A DNA stretch of 64,000 nt from Mycolicibacterium wolinskyi (GTDB lineage: Bacteria > Actinomycetota > Actinomycetes > Mycobacteriales > Mycobacteriaceae), in assembly GCF_002101965.1 (NCBI RefSeq), contig NZ_LQQA01000007.1, positions 43,394-107,393 on the forward strand, written 5' to 3'. Under the pieces are notes generated by a model. It was not told the origin of the DNA and searched no databases. It saw only the letters and a list, made by a program, of their open reading frames with translations. Position numbers and translations under genes: made by a program. Below, in pieces: positions 27,140 to 35,600 of the stretch (the first letter of the stretch is position 1; the number at the start of each line of letters is the position of its first letter).

Positions 27140-27189
27140 TCCAGCGCACCTTTCGAACTGTGGTTGCAGTCACATTAACCAACCTATGC

Positions 27190-27242
27190 ACATATGTCCA
27201 GAACAGATGTTCAGAGAATCTTGACCGCGAACAGATGTTCAG
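27190..27242. promoter_or_regulatory. Operator cluster between eltD and its divergent regulator
   Basis: Three related boxes lie in 53 bases: ACATATGT (27190-27197) and two copies of GAACAGATGTTCAG (27201-27214 and 27229-27242). Each is a GAAC-N4-GTTC or ACA-N2-TGT dyad. The last copy ends just before a -10-like CATACT, so binding would block the regulator's own promoter. Confidence 0.65.
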
Positions 27243-27245
27243 TGC

Positions 27246-27251
27246 CATACT
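27246..27251 (+). promoter_or_regulatory. -10 element of a leaderless regulator transcript
   Basis: CATACT lies 7 bases before GTG 27259. A transcript starting 7-8 bases past it would begin at or next to the GTG, making the mRNA leaderless, which is common in mycobacteria. Confidence 0.45.
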
Positions 27252-27258
27252 CGATGGC

Positions 27259-28281
27259 GTGCCCCGGTCCGCCCAGCCAACGTCGCAGGCCAATGTCGAC
27301 GGCTCGCCGCCCGACGCTGAATCCGGCCATTTCCCGGCCTCCCTGCTGTATGCTGCAGCAAAGCTGTATTACAACGAGGAAGCCACCCAGGCCGAAGTTG
27401 CGGCCCAGCTCGGCACGAGCCGGGCAACCGTCAGTCGCCTTCTCGCAGAAGCCAAGCGGCGAGGAATCGTTCGCATCGAGGTCGTACCTCCGGACGGCCT
27501 CGGCGCCGGCGATATCGCCGCACAGCTAACCCGTGCACTGGCGCTGAACACCGTTTTCCTCAGCCATCCCCTGCCGCATCCCGGCCCCGGCCGGACCCAC
27601 GTCGACGTCATGGGCGGGGCACTGGCCCCCGCTGTCGGGCGTGCGTTGTCGGCCGCCGGCCTTCTGCCCGGCGACGTGCTGCTGGTGTCGTCGGGCCGCA
27701 CGGTCTACGAGGTTGCGCAGTACGAACTCGTCGACCTGCCGGGCGTTTTGGTCGCGCCGACGGTCGGCGGAAACGATCAGCCCGAGGAGTGGTACCAGAC
27801 CAACGAAATCACCCGGCTCGTGGCCAACCGGGTCAACGGCAGGCCCAACTATCTGTTCGCTCCCGCGCTGCCCGGACCCGATCTGTATCCGTCACTGATC
27901 AACGACCCGAGCATCCAGCGGGTACTGAACCTGTGGCCGCGGGCGCGCTGCGCACTGATGGGGGTCGGCGCGCCGCCGCTGATGCGTTCGGACATCCCCA
28001 GGTTCGTGCCCACCGAGTCGAGCTCGCTGCGGTCGGCGGTCGGTGACGTGTGTTCGCGATTCTTCGACCGCGCAGGCGAAGCCGTCGAGTTCGCCGGCAG
28101 CGACCGGCTCATCGCGGTGGAACTCGAAGCGCTGCGCCATGTTCCGGTGACGATCGCGGTGGCCATCGGCAAGGACAAGGTCGAGTCGATCATCGCCGGA
28201 GCCCGCGGCGGGTATTTCAACCAGCTTGTGACCGATCCGGCGACTGCGGCCGCCATCCTCGAGACCACGGAGTCGAAGTGA
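27259..28281 (+). CDS. SorC/DeoR-type sugar-responsive regulator of the tetritol locus
   Basis: 340 residues from GTG 27259. The HTH is NEEATQAEVAAQLGTSRATVSRLLAEAKRRGIVRIEV. After it comes a SorC-type sugar-binding domain with VDVMGGALAPAVGRAL, VLLVSSGRTVYEVAQ and the terminal AGARGGYFNQLVTD, typical of proteins that sense phosphorylated sugars. I chose GTG 27259 over ATG 27235 because the latter sits inside an operator box. The gene is divergent from eltD and its stop overlaps the dthD start (GTGA). It probably represses both directions until a tetrulose phosphate appears. Confidence 0.83.
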   Translation: MPRSAQPTSQANVDGSPPDAESGHFPASLLYAAAKLYYNEEATQAEVAAQLGTSRATVSRLLAEAKRRGIVRIEVVPPDGLGAGDIAAQLTRALALNTVFLSHPLPHPGPGRTHVDVMGGALAPAVGRALSAAGLLPGDVLLVSSGRTVYEVAQYELVDLPGVLVAPTVGGNDQPEEWYQTNEITRLVANRVNGRPNYLFAPALPGPDLYPSLINDPSIQRVLNLWPRARCALMGVGAPPLMRSDIPRFVPTESSSLRSAVGDVCSRFFDRAGEAVEFAGSDRLIAVELEALRHVPVTIAVAIGKDKVESIIAGARGGYFNQLVTDPATAAAILETTESK

Positions 28282-29069
28282 CAACTCTCGCCGACCCGCG
28301 CTACGCAGGCGCCCTGCGCCTCGACGGCAAACGCGCCCTCATCACCGGCGCCACGAAAGGCATCGGCGCCGACATCGCCAGAGCCTTCGCATCCGCCGGA
28401 GCCCGGCTGGTACTCAGCGGGCGCGACGCCGGCGAGCTCGACGCCGCACGGTCCGGCCTGGCCGACGAGTTCGGCGTCGAAGTGCGCACCGAGGCAATCG
28501 ATCTCGCGCACGCCGATGGCCCGATGGAGTTGGCCGACCGGGCCGCCGACGCGTTCGGCGGTCTGGACGTGCTGGTGAACAATGCCGGCATATCGCATCC
28601 GCAACCGGTGATCGACACCGATCCGGCACTGTTCGACGCGACCATCGCGGTCAACCTGCGCGCTCCCGCGTTGCTCGCGTCGGCGGTCGGTGCCGCCATG
28701 GTGGCCGCCGGCACCCGTGGCTCGATCATCACCGTGGCCTCGGCCGCGGCGTTGGCGCCGTTGCCCGACCACTACGCCTACTGCGCATCCAAGGCCGGCC
28801 TGGTCATGGCCACCAAGGTGCTCGCCCGCGAGCTCGGGCCGCACGGCATCCGCGCCAATTCGGTGTGTCCGACTGTGGTGCTCACCGAGATGGGCCAGCG
28901 GGTGTGGGGCGACGAAGCCAAGTCCGCCCCGATGATCGCCCGGATTCCGTTGGGCCGCTTCGCCGTACCGCATGAAGTCTCCGATGCGGTGGTATGGCTC
29001 GCCTCGGATGCCGCCAGCATGGTCAACGGCGTCGACATCCCCGTCGACGGCGGCTACACGATGGGCTGA
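28278..29069 (+). CDS. dthD: Short-chain dehydrogenase, probable D-threitol dehydrogenase
   Basis: 263 residues from GTG 28278, overlapping the regulator stop. The SDR hallmarks are TGATKGIG (23-30), NNAG (101-104), Ser155, and Tyr168 with Lys172 (YCASK). It should oxidise D-threitol to D-erythrulose with NAD+, feeding DerK. The specific name rests on my memory of the M. smegmatis tetritol pathway plus context; generically it is a polyol/gluconate-type SDR. Its last 16 bases overlap the end of the convergent FGGY kinase gene. Confidence 0.82.
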   Translation: MTTLADPRYAGALRLDGKRALITGATKGIGADIARAFASAGARLVLSGRDAGELDAARSGLADEFGVEVRTEAIDLAHADGPMELADRAADAFGGLDVLVNNAGISHPQPVIDTDPALFDATIAVNLRAPALLASAVGAAMVAAGTRGSIITVASAAALAPLPDHYAYCASKAGLVMATKVLARELGPHGIRANSVCPTVVLTEMGQRVWGDEAKSAPMIARIPLGRFAVPHEVSDAVVWLASDAASMVNGVDIPVDGGYTMG

Positions 29070-30535
29070 GCCGCCAGTCGGTGCACCTGGTCTTTCGTTG
29101 CCGGGTACAACTCGCACCAGGTCGCGTACAGGTCGTCATACAGGCCGCGGTACCGCGCATCGGGTTTGATCTCCGTCGCGATCTTGGCCCAATCCGTGTC
29201 GGGCGCAACCAGTCCCACGCCGATCGCCGCGAGCAGCGCATCGCCGTAACTCGCCCCGATCGCCTGCTCGGGCACCAACTGCGGCCGTCCGGTGATGTCG
29301 CTGAGCGCCTGAGCCCAGATCGGGCTACGGAGCCCGCCGCCCACCGCGACCGTGCGGGCACCCGTGTGCGCGTCGTCGAACCGCTCCAAGATCTGGCGAA
29401 TGCCGAACGAGATGCCCTCGTAGGCCGCCCGGAACAGATGGCCGCGCCCGTGGCGCAGCGTCAACCCGGCCACCACGCCGCGCGCCTGCGGATCGAAGAC
29501 CGGCGTGCGCTCCCCCGCCAGATACGGCAGCACGAGTAGGCCTTCGCTGCCCGGCGGCACGCTGCTGGCCTCGGCCATCAACTCATCGAAGGACGCGCCG
29601 CCGGTCACCGTCTGCAGCCAGCCGATCAGGCTTCCCGCAGTCGAGGTTCCGGCGGCCAGCGCCAACGTGTCGTGCTCGACGCCCGTCGTCGTCCAGAGCG
29701 CCGGGTCGCTGTGGTACTCGCCGATGATCTGTACCAGAAACATCGTCGACCCGTACATCAGCATCTGATCGCCCGGCCGGCGGACGCCGACCGAAAACGC
29801 CTCGGAGTAGGCGTCGACGGTGCCCGCCGACACCGGGGTGCCGACCGGAACGCCCGTGGCGGCCGCCGCCTGCGGGGTCACCGTGCCAACCACATCACTG
29901 GGCCACACCAGCCGCGGCAGTGGCAGGTGACCGCAAATCCGTTGCGCCCACGGCACATTCCACTCGAACTCGCGGGTGGCGTACAGCGGATCGCACTGGC
30001 TGGCAGTGTGGTGATCCATCACGTATTCGCCGGTCAGCTTCGCGGCGATGTACGAGTTCGACCCGTACCAACCCGTCGCCCGCTCGAACACGTGGGGCTC
30101 GTGAATGCGCACCCACTCCAGCTTCGGGCCCACCGCCTGACTGGACAGCAGCGTGCCTGCGCGCTGCAGGATTGCGGCTTCGCCGAGCTCGTCGGTGAGC
30201 GCCGTGATCTCGGCCGACGCCCTGGTGTCGATGCCGTAGAGGATCGCGGGACGCAACGGCCGCATCGCGTCGTCGCACAACACCAGGCAGGGGCCCACGC
30301 CGCTCACACACATGCCGGCGAGCCTGCCGCCGCTCGGCAGCTGCGCCATCAGCGCGGAACTGATCTGGCAAACCTCGCGCCACCACAGCTGTTCCGCATC
30401 GACCTCGGCCCAGCCGGGCCGGGGAAGGTCCATCGAGTGCGGGACGGTTTCGGTCGCGATCACCGAGCCCGACGCGTCGACCAGGACGCCTTTGGTGCTC
30501 CCCGTCCCCATGTCGATTCCGAGCAGCAAGTCCAC
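29054..30535 (-). CDS. FGGY-family carbohydrate kinase
   Basis: 493 residues from GTG 30535. LLLGIDMGTGSTKGVLVD is the N-terminal phosphate-binding loop of FGGY kinases, GTVDAYSEAFSVGV marks the central region, and AVGGGLRSPIWAQALSDITGRP is the second-domain adenosine motif. It should phosphorylate a pentose, pentulose or tetrulose with ATP. The family alone does not settle the substrate. It converges on dthD and is separate from xylB nearby, so it may serve a related sugar. The start is supported by a strong family N-terminus rather than by an obvious ribosome site. Confidence 0.83.
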   Translation of the reverse strand: MDLLLGIDMGTGSTKGVLVDASGSVIATETVPHSMDLPRPGWAEVDAEQLWWREVCQISSALMAQLPSGGRLAGMCVSGVGPCLVLCDDAMRPLRPAILYGIDTRASAEITALTDELGEAAILQRAGTLLSSQAVGPKLEWVRIHEPHVFERATGWYGSNSYIAAKLTGEYVMDHHTASQCDPLYATREFEWNVPWAQRICGHLPLPRLVWPSDVVGTVTPQAAAATGVPVGTPVSAGTVDAYSEAFSVGVRRPGDQMLMYGSTMFLVQIIGEYHSDPALWTTTGVEHDTLALAAGTSTAGSLIGWLQTVTGGASFDELMAEASSVPPGSEGLLVLPYLAGERTPVFDPQARGVVAGLTLRHGRGHLFRAAYEGISFGIRQILERFDDAHTGARTVAVGGGLRSPIWAQALSDITGRPQLVPEQAIGASYGDALLAAIGVGLVAPDTDWAKIATEIKPDARYRGLYDDLYATWCELYPATKDQVHRLAAQPIV

Positions 30536-30571
30536 GCCGACAACCCTACGACGCCGCCCCCAAGCGGTGGG

Positions 30572-31390
30572 TCACCTCGGTGCGGTGCGGTCCGGAAAGG
30601 GGTCGTTGGCAAAGTCGATCTGCGCCGCGGGATTGCTCACCGCCGTGACCAGACCGGTCCCGAACGCACCGGCACGGTCGAAGAGCGTGGACGAGCCGAC
30701 GGCGATCCCCTCGGCCGCCCAGTGTGCGTCGGCCTGCACGCCGACCCATTCATCCAGCGGCAACCGCGACAGCGCCACGGTGAGATCGCCGTTGATGTAG
30801 CCGACGCCGTGGGTACCGAGGTTGGTGACCAGGCTGGTGCCCTCGGCGGACATCGCGGCCCGCACGAACGGCGAGTTCCGCTGACCCTCCACCACCGTGA
30901 TGGTTCGGTTCATGAAGCGCTTGCGCGAGGTGTTCTGGTGGTCGGCGATCGCCCGGCTCCACCCGTTCGCGTCGCTGCCCATGTACGTCATGGGCTCACC
31001 GTCGACCTCGGGCGGCGGCTCGAACCGCGCGTCGGACACCCACTCCTCGCCCTGCGGTGCCGACGACCGGCGGTACTGCACCAGCGTGGCGCGCGCGACC
31101 GTGACGCCGTCCTGGACGAGTTCACACTCCGAGTTCCGCACGCGCCTGCCATCGCGAATCAACGCGACCTTCGTCGTCGTCGGTACGCCGCGGGCGGCCT
31201 TGAACAGGTCGACGGTCAACCGGGCAGGCAGGAACTCGGGCACGCCGAACGCCGATTCGAGGGCCTGGGCCGCCAGACCGACCAGCGCCGGGCCGTTGAG
31301 GTGATCTTCGCCCCAGTGGCTCTGGGCGAACCGGGTCGGCTCGTACCGGTCCTGGTCGGATTGCGTGAAGTGGGCCGCGGCGTCGGTCAT
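30572..31390 (-). CDS. Acyl-CoA thioesterase-like (TesB/4HBT hotdog) protein
   Basis: 272 residues of apparent double-hotdog fold. RFAQSHWGEDHLNGPALVGLAAQALE near the N-terminus and LPARLTVDLFKAARG correspond to the TesB-like N-terminal hotdog. NGDLTVALSRLPLDEWVGVQADAHWAAEGIAVGSSTLFDRAGAFG is typical of the second. It may hydrolyse acyl-CoA, though substrate and catalytic residues are not certain. The start is ambiguous: ATG 31390 avoids overlapping the LysR stop at 31407, while an in-frame start at 31414 would overlap it by eight bases. Confidence 0.7.
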   Translation of the reverse strand: MTDAAAHFTQSDQDRYEPTRFAQSHWGEDHLNGPALVGLAAQALESAFGVPEFLPARLTVDLFKAARGVPTTTKVALIRDGRRVRNSECELVQDGVTVARATLVQYRRSSAPQGEEWVSDARFEPPPEVDGEPMTYMGSDANGWSRAIADHQNTSRKRFMNRTITVVEGQRNSPFVRAAMSAEGTSLVTNLGTHGVGYINGDLTVALSRLPLDEWVGVQADAHWAAEGIAVGSSTLFDRAGAFGTGLVTAVSNPAAQIDFANDPFPDRTAPR

Positions 31391-31406
31391 TCGCGCATCG
31401 TCGCAC

Positions 31407-32339
31407 TCACGCACCTGCCGCGGTCGGCCGGGGCCAGCTCTTGAGCGGCAGCGGTCTGTGATCGGCCGGCCGCAGCCGGTCGAGCACCAGACGCAACGGC
31501 GGCCAGGTCGACCTACCGCGCCGGGTGAACGCGAACGCCGTGAGGACGACGTGCGGGTCGGACAGCTGCAGCACCTTGACCCCGTCGCGTGCCGGACGGG
31601 TGGTCGGCAGCAGACCCACGCCGTAGCCCGAGAAGATCAGATCTTCCACGAGGTCGAGGCTGTCGATCTGGTGGGCGATGTGCGGGGTGAACCCGGCCAG
31701 CGACGCCAACGTGCGGACGGCATCCTCGTCAGCGGTGTTGCGGGAGTTGACGATCCATGACCGTTCGGAATAGCTCAGCAGATCGGCGACGGTGTTGGGA
31801 TCGTCGGCGGGCACCCCGAGACCCCATGGGGTCGACCACAATGCGACCGACTCGAGCACGGCGTCCGGAGATGCCGGGGCCAGATCGTATTCGTATGTCA
31901 GCGCCAGGTCGAGGTCGTCGTTGACGAGTAGCTCGAATGCCTCGATCGGTTCGTGCTCACTGATGACGACGTCGACGTTGGGGTGAGTGTCCGCGAGGTC
32001 GTGGAGGATCGGCAGCAGCGAGACCCGGATCCCGGTGGCGAACCCCCCGACCCGCAAGGTGCCCGCCGGTTCCGCGTCGGGATCGAGATCCAGCCGTGCG
32101 GCATCGACGGCCGCGAGAATCGTGACGGCGTGGTCGGCCAGGCGCTGCCCGGCCGGCGTGAGACGCACGCGACGCCCATCGGGTTCGATGAGTTGGGTAT
32201 CGGTTTCCTTGGCCAACGCCGCCAACTGTTGCGACACCGTCGACGTTGTCAGGGAAAAGGCATCCGCGACGGCCCGCATCGAGCCGAGGCGGGATAGGGC
32301 CAGCAACAAACGAAGGCGCCGCGTGTCCACGACCCCCAT
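31407..32339 (-). CDS. LysR-family transcriptional regulator
   Basis: 310 residues. The HTH is RLRLLLALSRLGSMRAVADAFSLTTSTVSQQLAALAKETDTQLIEPDGRRVRLTPAGQRLADHA, followed by an effector domain starting at GTLRVGGFATGIRVSLLP. The ATG lies 3 bases beyond the stop of a small cysteine-rich ORF and has no ribosome site of its own, so it is probably translated by coupling. Likely targets are the flanking thioesterase and kinase genes. Confidence 0.83.
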   Translation of the reverse strand: MGVVDTRRLRLLLALSRLGSMRAVADAFSLTTSTVSQQLAALAKETDTQLIEPDGRRVRLTPAGQRLADHAVTILAAVDAARLDLDPDAEPAGTLRVGGFATGIRVSLLPILHDLADTHPNVDVVISEHEPIEAFELLVNDDLDLALTYEYDLAPASPDAVLESVALWSTPWGLGVPADDPNTVADLLSYSERSWIVNSRNTADEDAVRTLASLAGFTPHIAHQIDSLDLVEDLIFSGYGVGLLPTTRPARDGVKVLQLSDPHVVLTAFAFTRRGRSTWPPLRLVLDRLRPADHRPLPLKSWPRPTAAGA

Positions 32340-32342
32340 TGT

Positions 32343-32525
32343 TCATCGTGCCCGGCACACCGCCGTCCAGCAGCCGTCCTCATCGCACGACAAGCGAGCG
32401 GCCGGTCCCGGGCACCGGGTACGCAACGGACTGCAGTTCTCGAAGCAGGTCGCCGTCACCGCCGCGGTAGCGGTGGTGACGGCTTGACGGGTCATGAGGG
32501 CCTCGCCCGTGGCCGGTGGCGTCAT
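32343..32525 (-). CDS. Small cysteine-rich protein upstream of the LysR gene
   Basis: A 60-residue ORF with a strong Shine-Dalgarno (GAGGAG at 32531-32536, five bases before the ATG). Third codon positions are almost all G or C, like the real genes nearby. The N-terminal half is Thr/Ala/Val-rich; the C-terminal half holds six Cys (27, 31, 38, 47, 52, 57), including CFENC and CDEDGC. It ends 3 bases before the LysR start. It could be a metal- or disulfide-bonded mini-protein, a regulatory leader peptide or a RiPP-like precursor (no modifying enzyme is nearby). I do not recognise a family. Confidence 0.5.
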   Translation of the reverse strand: MTPPATGEALMTRQAVTTATAAVTATCFENCSPLRTRCPGPAARLSCDEDGCWTAVCRAR

Positions 32526-32618
32526 CGTGGCTCCTCACTGGTCCGGAACTGCGCTTCCGATGCCCAGTGTCGAGCCGCGGCCCGGCGGCCCGCACGCGTA
32601 GTCGACTACTTCAATCGG

Positions 32619-34016
32619 TCACTGCCCCAATGTCAGCGGCTGCGCGGCCAGATACTGTTCGACGACCTGTGGGGTCGGTGTCGCGGTGTACGGCGTGACC
32701 AGACCGGGCGTCCAGGACGGCGGTGAATCTTGTTGGGCCAGTGCCCAGGCGGCCTGCCGCGCGGCTCCCAGTGCCACGTATTCGCCGGGCGGTGGCACCT
32801 CGACCGGGCGGCCCAGGATCGCCGGGGCGATGCGGCGGACCGCTTCCGAACGGGCACCGCCGCCGACGAGAATGACGCGTTCGATGTCGACGCCGTAACC
32901 GACGATCTTGTCGATGCAGTACGCCATCGACGACAGCAGACCCTCCACACTGGCCCGAGCCACGTTGGCGGAGTTGAAGTTTCCCACCGTCACCCCATGC
33001 AGCGCACCGCGCGCCCGCGGCAGGTTCGGGGACCTCTCTCCCTCCAGATACGGCACCAGCGTCAGCCCTTCGGCGCCCGGTGGCGCCGACAGCGCCAGGC
33101 GGTCGAACTCGTCGAAGTCCACGCGCAGCATCGCGGCCGACGCGGCGAGCACCGGGGCGCCGTTGAGCGTGCAGACCAACGGCAGCTGTCTGCCGGTCGC
33201 GTCGGCGAACCCGGCGACGATGCCCTCCGCATCGTGTGGGGCTGCGCTGCCCACCGCACTGACGACGCCCGAGGTCCCCAGCGAGACGATGCAGTCACCC
33301 GGTCCGGCACCGAGACCCAACGCCGCCGCGGCGTTGTCGCCGGCACCCGCACCGATGACGGCACCGTTGGGCAGCCGCCCGGCGGCATCACGCGGGCCGA
33401 CGACCGCGGGCACGGCAGGCCTCCTGCCGCGCATGGCCAGCTCCAGCAGGTCGGGGCGGTAGGTGTCGGTCTCGGCCGAGAAGTAGCCCGTGCCGCTCGC
33501 ATCGCTGCGGTCGGTACGCAGATCGGCGAGGTCGGTCGAGCCGGACAGCCGCCAGCTCAGCCAGTCGTGTGGCAGGCATACCGCGGCCGTCGCATCCGCA
33601 TGCTCGGGTTCGTTGTCGGCGAGCCAGCGCAACTTGGTCGCGGTGATCGAGGCCACCGGCACCACGCCGACGGCTTTCGCCCACTCGGCCGCCCCGCCGA
33701 GCTCCTCGACGAGATCGGCAGCGCTGGACGCCGAGCGGGTGTCGTTCCACAACAGGGCATCTCGCACGACCTGACCGTTTCGATCCAGGCACACCATGCC
33801 GTGCTGCTGCGCGCCGACCGAGATCGCGGCCACGTCGTCGAGGCCGCCTGCCGCACTCACCGCGGTCTGCAGTGCGTCCCACCACCGGTGCGGATCGATC
33901 TCGGTTCCGCCGGGGTGCGGCGCGGAGGCTGAGCGCACGACCGCGCCGCTCTCGGCGTCGCAGACGACGATCTTGCAGGACTGGGTCGAGGAATCGATGC
34001 CGGCAACTAGAGACAC
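32619..34016 (-). CDS. xylB: Xylulokinase
   Basis: A 465-residue FGGY kinase with xylulokinase features: the start [17 protein letters not shown], the substrate segment [31 protein letters not shown] (catalytic Asp in the D-N-A motif) and the adenine-site [25 protein letters not shown]. It phosphorylates D-xylulose to xylulose 5-phosphate. No xylose isomerase is present in the window, so D-xylulose or D-arabitol would need to come from dehydrogenases elsewhere. It heads the minus-strand run smORF, LysR, thioesterase and FGGY kinase. Confidence 0.83.
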   Translation of the reverse strand: MSLVAGIDSSTQSCKIVVCDAESGAVVRSASAPHPGGTEIDPHRWWDALQTAVSAAGGLDDVAAISVGAQQHGMVCLDRNGQVVRDALLWNDTRSASSAADLVEELGGAAEWAKAVGVVPVASITATKLRWLADNEPEHADATAAVCLPHDWLSWRLSGSTDLADLRTDRSDASGTGYFSAETDTYRPDLLELAMRGRRPAVPAVVGPRDAAGRLPNGAVIGAGAGDNAAAALGLGAGPGDCIVSLGTSGVVSAVGSAAPHDAEGIVAGFADATGRQLPLVCTLNGAPVLAASAAMLRVDFDEFDRLALSAPPGAEGLTLVPYLEGERSPNLPRARGALHGVTVGNFNSANVARASVEGLLSSMAYCIDKIVGYGVDIERVILVGGGARSEAVRRIAPAILGRPVEVPPPGEYVALGAARQAAWALAQQDSPPSWTPGLVTPYTATPTPQVVEQYLAAQPLTLGQ

Positions 34017-34168
34017 GCCTGAGAAGCTACCCCGATCGGACGGGTCGTGGCCTGCGTGTTGATCCCGGTGTCGCTGCGGGTGACGAATTCCCTCGGTCAG
34101 CAGGGCGGCTATGACGACAACGTGGCCGCTCAGGTTTGCACGGGCGCTTTCGGGGAATCCCTACCCGC

Positions 34169-35011
34169 ATGTTGATCCGAAGAATCGCTCGACCCATGTT
34201 GTCGGCCACGTTCATCGCGCGCGGAGTGGATGCCCTGCGCCGTCCGAAGCCCGCCGCCGACGCCGCCCGCCCGACGCTGGGCGCGCTGAGCATGCTGCCC
34301 GCTCCCGTTGGGCCGAATGTGCCGACCAATGCCGAAACCGTGGCCCGGGTCAACGGGATGGTTCAGGTCGCGGGCGGGTTGTTGCTCGCCACCGGCAGGC
34401 TCCCCCGCCTGACCGCTGCCGCGCTGGCTCTCAGCGTGGTTCCCGGCAGCCTTGGCGCACACAGTTTTTGGAAAGAGACCGATCCGCAGCGGGCAGCCGA
34501 TGAGCGCAAAGCCTTCCTCACCGATGTCAGTTTGATCGGCGGACTGATCATCGCCGCGGCCGACACCGCGGGTAAGCCGGGACTGGCCTGGCGCGGACGT
34601 CACGCCGCGCAGAAGGTCACCGCGACGGTTGCGGCGGCACTCCCGGCCGGGGCCGCGGCGAGTGATTCGCTCGCCGACAATCCGGTCGTCGAGAAGATCG
34701 GTCACGGCCTGGCGGTCGGTGCGGAACGGGGACGCGAGCTCGCCGACGTCGCACGCGAGCGGGCGAGCGAACTCGCGCAGGTTGCCCGCGAGCACGCGCC
34801 GGAACTGGCCGAAGCGGCACGTGAACGCGGCGCTGCCCTTGCCGACGTGGCACGTGAGCGTGGCGGGGTGCTTGCCGATGCCGCCCGCGAGCGCGGCGCG
34901 GTACTGGCCGACGTCGCCCGCGAACGTGGACCCGAACTGGCGGAGACCGCTCGCGAACGCAGCGCGGCGCTCGCCGACCGGGCGCGAAGCCAGCTCGATC
35001 AGCGGCGGTGA
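34169..35011 (+). CDS. DoxX-family membrane protein with an 11-residue repeat tail
   Basis: 280 residues from ATG 34169. The N-terminal 150 residues match DoxX (RRIARPMLSATFIARGVDALRRP, then GGLLLATGRLPRLTAAALALSVVPGSLGAHSFW and a last TM DVSLIGGLIIAAADTAG), a four-TM fold. Residues 187-274 form eight head-to-tail copies of an 11-residue unit, consensus RGxxLADVARE, rich in Arg, Glu and Ala and almost certainly a long amphipathic helix. DoxX proteins take part in membrane redox and oxidative stress complexes in mycobacteria. The tail could lie along the membrane or make coiled coils with partners. The start at 34136 is possible but less likely. Confidence 0.82.
   Translation: MLIRRIARPMLSATFIARGVDALRRPKPAADAARPTLGALSMLPAPVGPNVPTNAETVARVNGMVQVAGGLLLATGRLPRLTAAALALSVVPGSLGAHSFWKETDPQRAADERKAFLTDVSLIGGLIIAAADTAGKPGLAWRGRHAAQKVTATVAAALPAGAAASDSLADNPVVEKIGHGLAVGAERGRELADVARERASELAQVAREHAPELAEAARERGAALADVARERGGVLADAARERGAVLADVARERGPELAETARERSAALADRARSQLDQRR
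34727..34990 (+). repeat. Eight tandem 33-bp repeats coding an 11-residue helix unit
   Basis: The units follow each other without gaps. Each encodes RGxxLA(D/E)xARE or a near variant. The nucleotide copies differ at many synonymous sites, so protein-level selection or old divergence rather than recent expansion is indicated. Confidence 0.8.
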
Positions 35012-35027
35012 CCGGTAGTTTTGAGGC

Positions 35028-35540
35028 ATGACAACGGGTGACTTCCAGCCGCAACCGGGACCCTACGGACAACCGGGTGGCTATCCGCCGCCGTACGGGG
35101 CGCAACCCCCGTACCGCACGCAGGCGCCGGGTGGGTTGGCGCGGCGCTTCTTCGCGCGCGTGATCGACGGCATCGTCGTCGGCATCGTGGCCTTCTTCTT
35201 GGCCTTCTTCACCGATTCGCTGTCGAGCTACTGGGTCACGGGGTTGTTCACCGGGCTCCTGATGTTCGTGTACTTCGTCGGCTTCGAAGTGACCCAGGGT
35301 TGGACGCCGGGCAAGAAGATGCTCGGGCTGGCGGTGCAGGGCCCGGGTGGGGCACCGAAGCCGACCGCGGCCCAGTCGGCGATCCGCAATGCGTTCACGC
35401 TGCTGCCGATCATCCCGCTCGTGGGCGGATTCCTCGGAGTCGTCGCCATCATCGTGATCGCGGTGACCGTGAGCGGCAGCCCCACAAAGCAGGGCAAGCA
35501 CGACGACCTCGCCGGCGGCACCCAGGTCGTCAGGCGCTGA
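35028..35540 (+). CDS. RDD-family membrane protein
   Basis: 170 residues. The first 35 residues are a Pro/Gly/Gln/Tyr-rich cytosolic tail (QPGPYGQPGG, YPPPYG). The RDD domain starts at GGLARRFFARVIDGIVVGIVAFF, with the Arg and Asp that name the family, then VTQGWTPGKKMLGLAV and two further TM segments. RDD proteins are small and mostly uncharacterised; some act in Na+/H+ or compatible-solute transport. It ends before a bidirectional terminator shared with the gluconate permease gene. Confidence 0.85.
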   Translation: MTTGDFQPQPGPYGQPGGYPPPYGAQPPYRTQAPGGLARRFFARVIDGIVVGIVAFFLAFFTDSLSSYWVTGLFTGLLMFVYFVGFEVTQGWTPGKKMLGLAVQGPGGAPKPTAAQSAIRNAFTLLPIIPLVGGFLGVVAIIVIAVTVSGSPTKQGKHDDLAGGTQVVRR

Positions 35541-35556
35541 CAGCCGGTATCGATGG

Positions 35557-35585
35557 GGCCCCCGGTCCCGGTGGGACTGGGGGCC
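35557..35585. terminator. Bidirectional terminator, RDD gene / gluconate permease
   Basis: The stem GGCCCCCGGTCCC and GGGACTGGGGGCC (one mismatch) has a 3-base loop and sits between two convergent stops. Confidence 0.7.
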
Positions 35586-35600
35586 TCGCCGTACGTGCGG

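Noticed and set aside
27235..27237. ATG as start of the SorC-type regulator
   Set aside because: It lies inside an operator copy and upstream of the -10 element; GTG 27259 fits better.
34727..34990. 33-bp tandem repeats considered as a CRISPR array
   Set aside because: They are contiguous without spacers and are in-frame protein-coding repeats.
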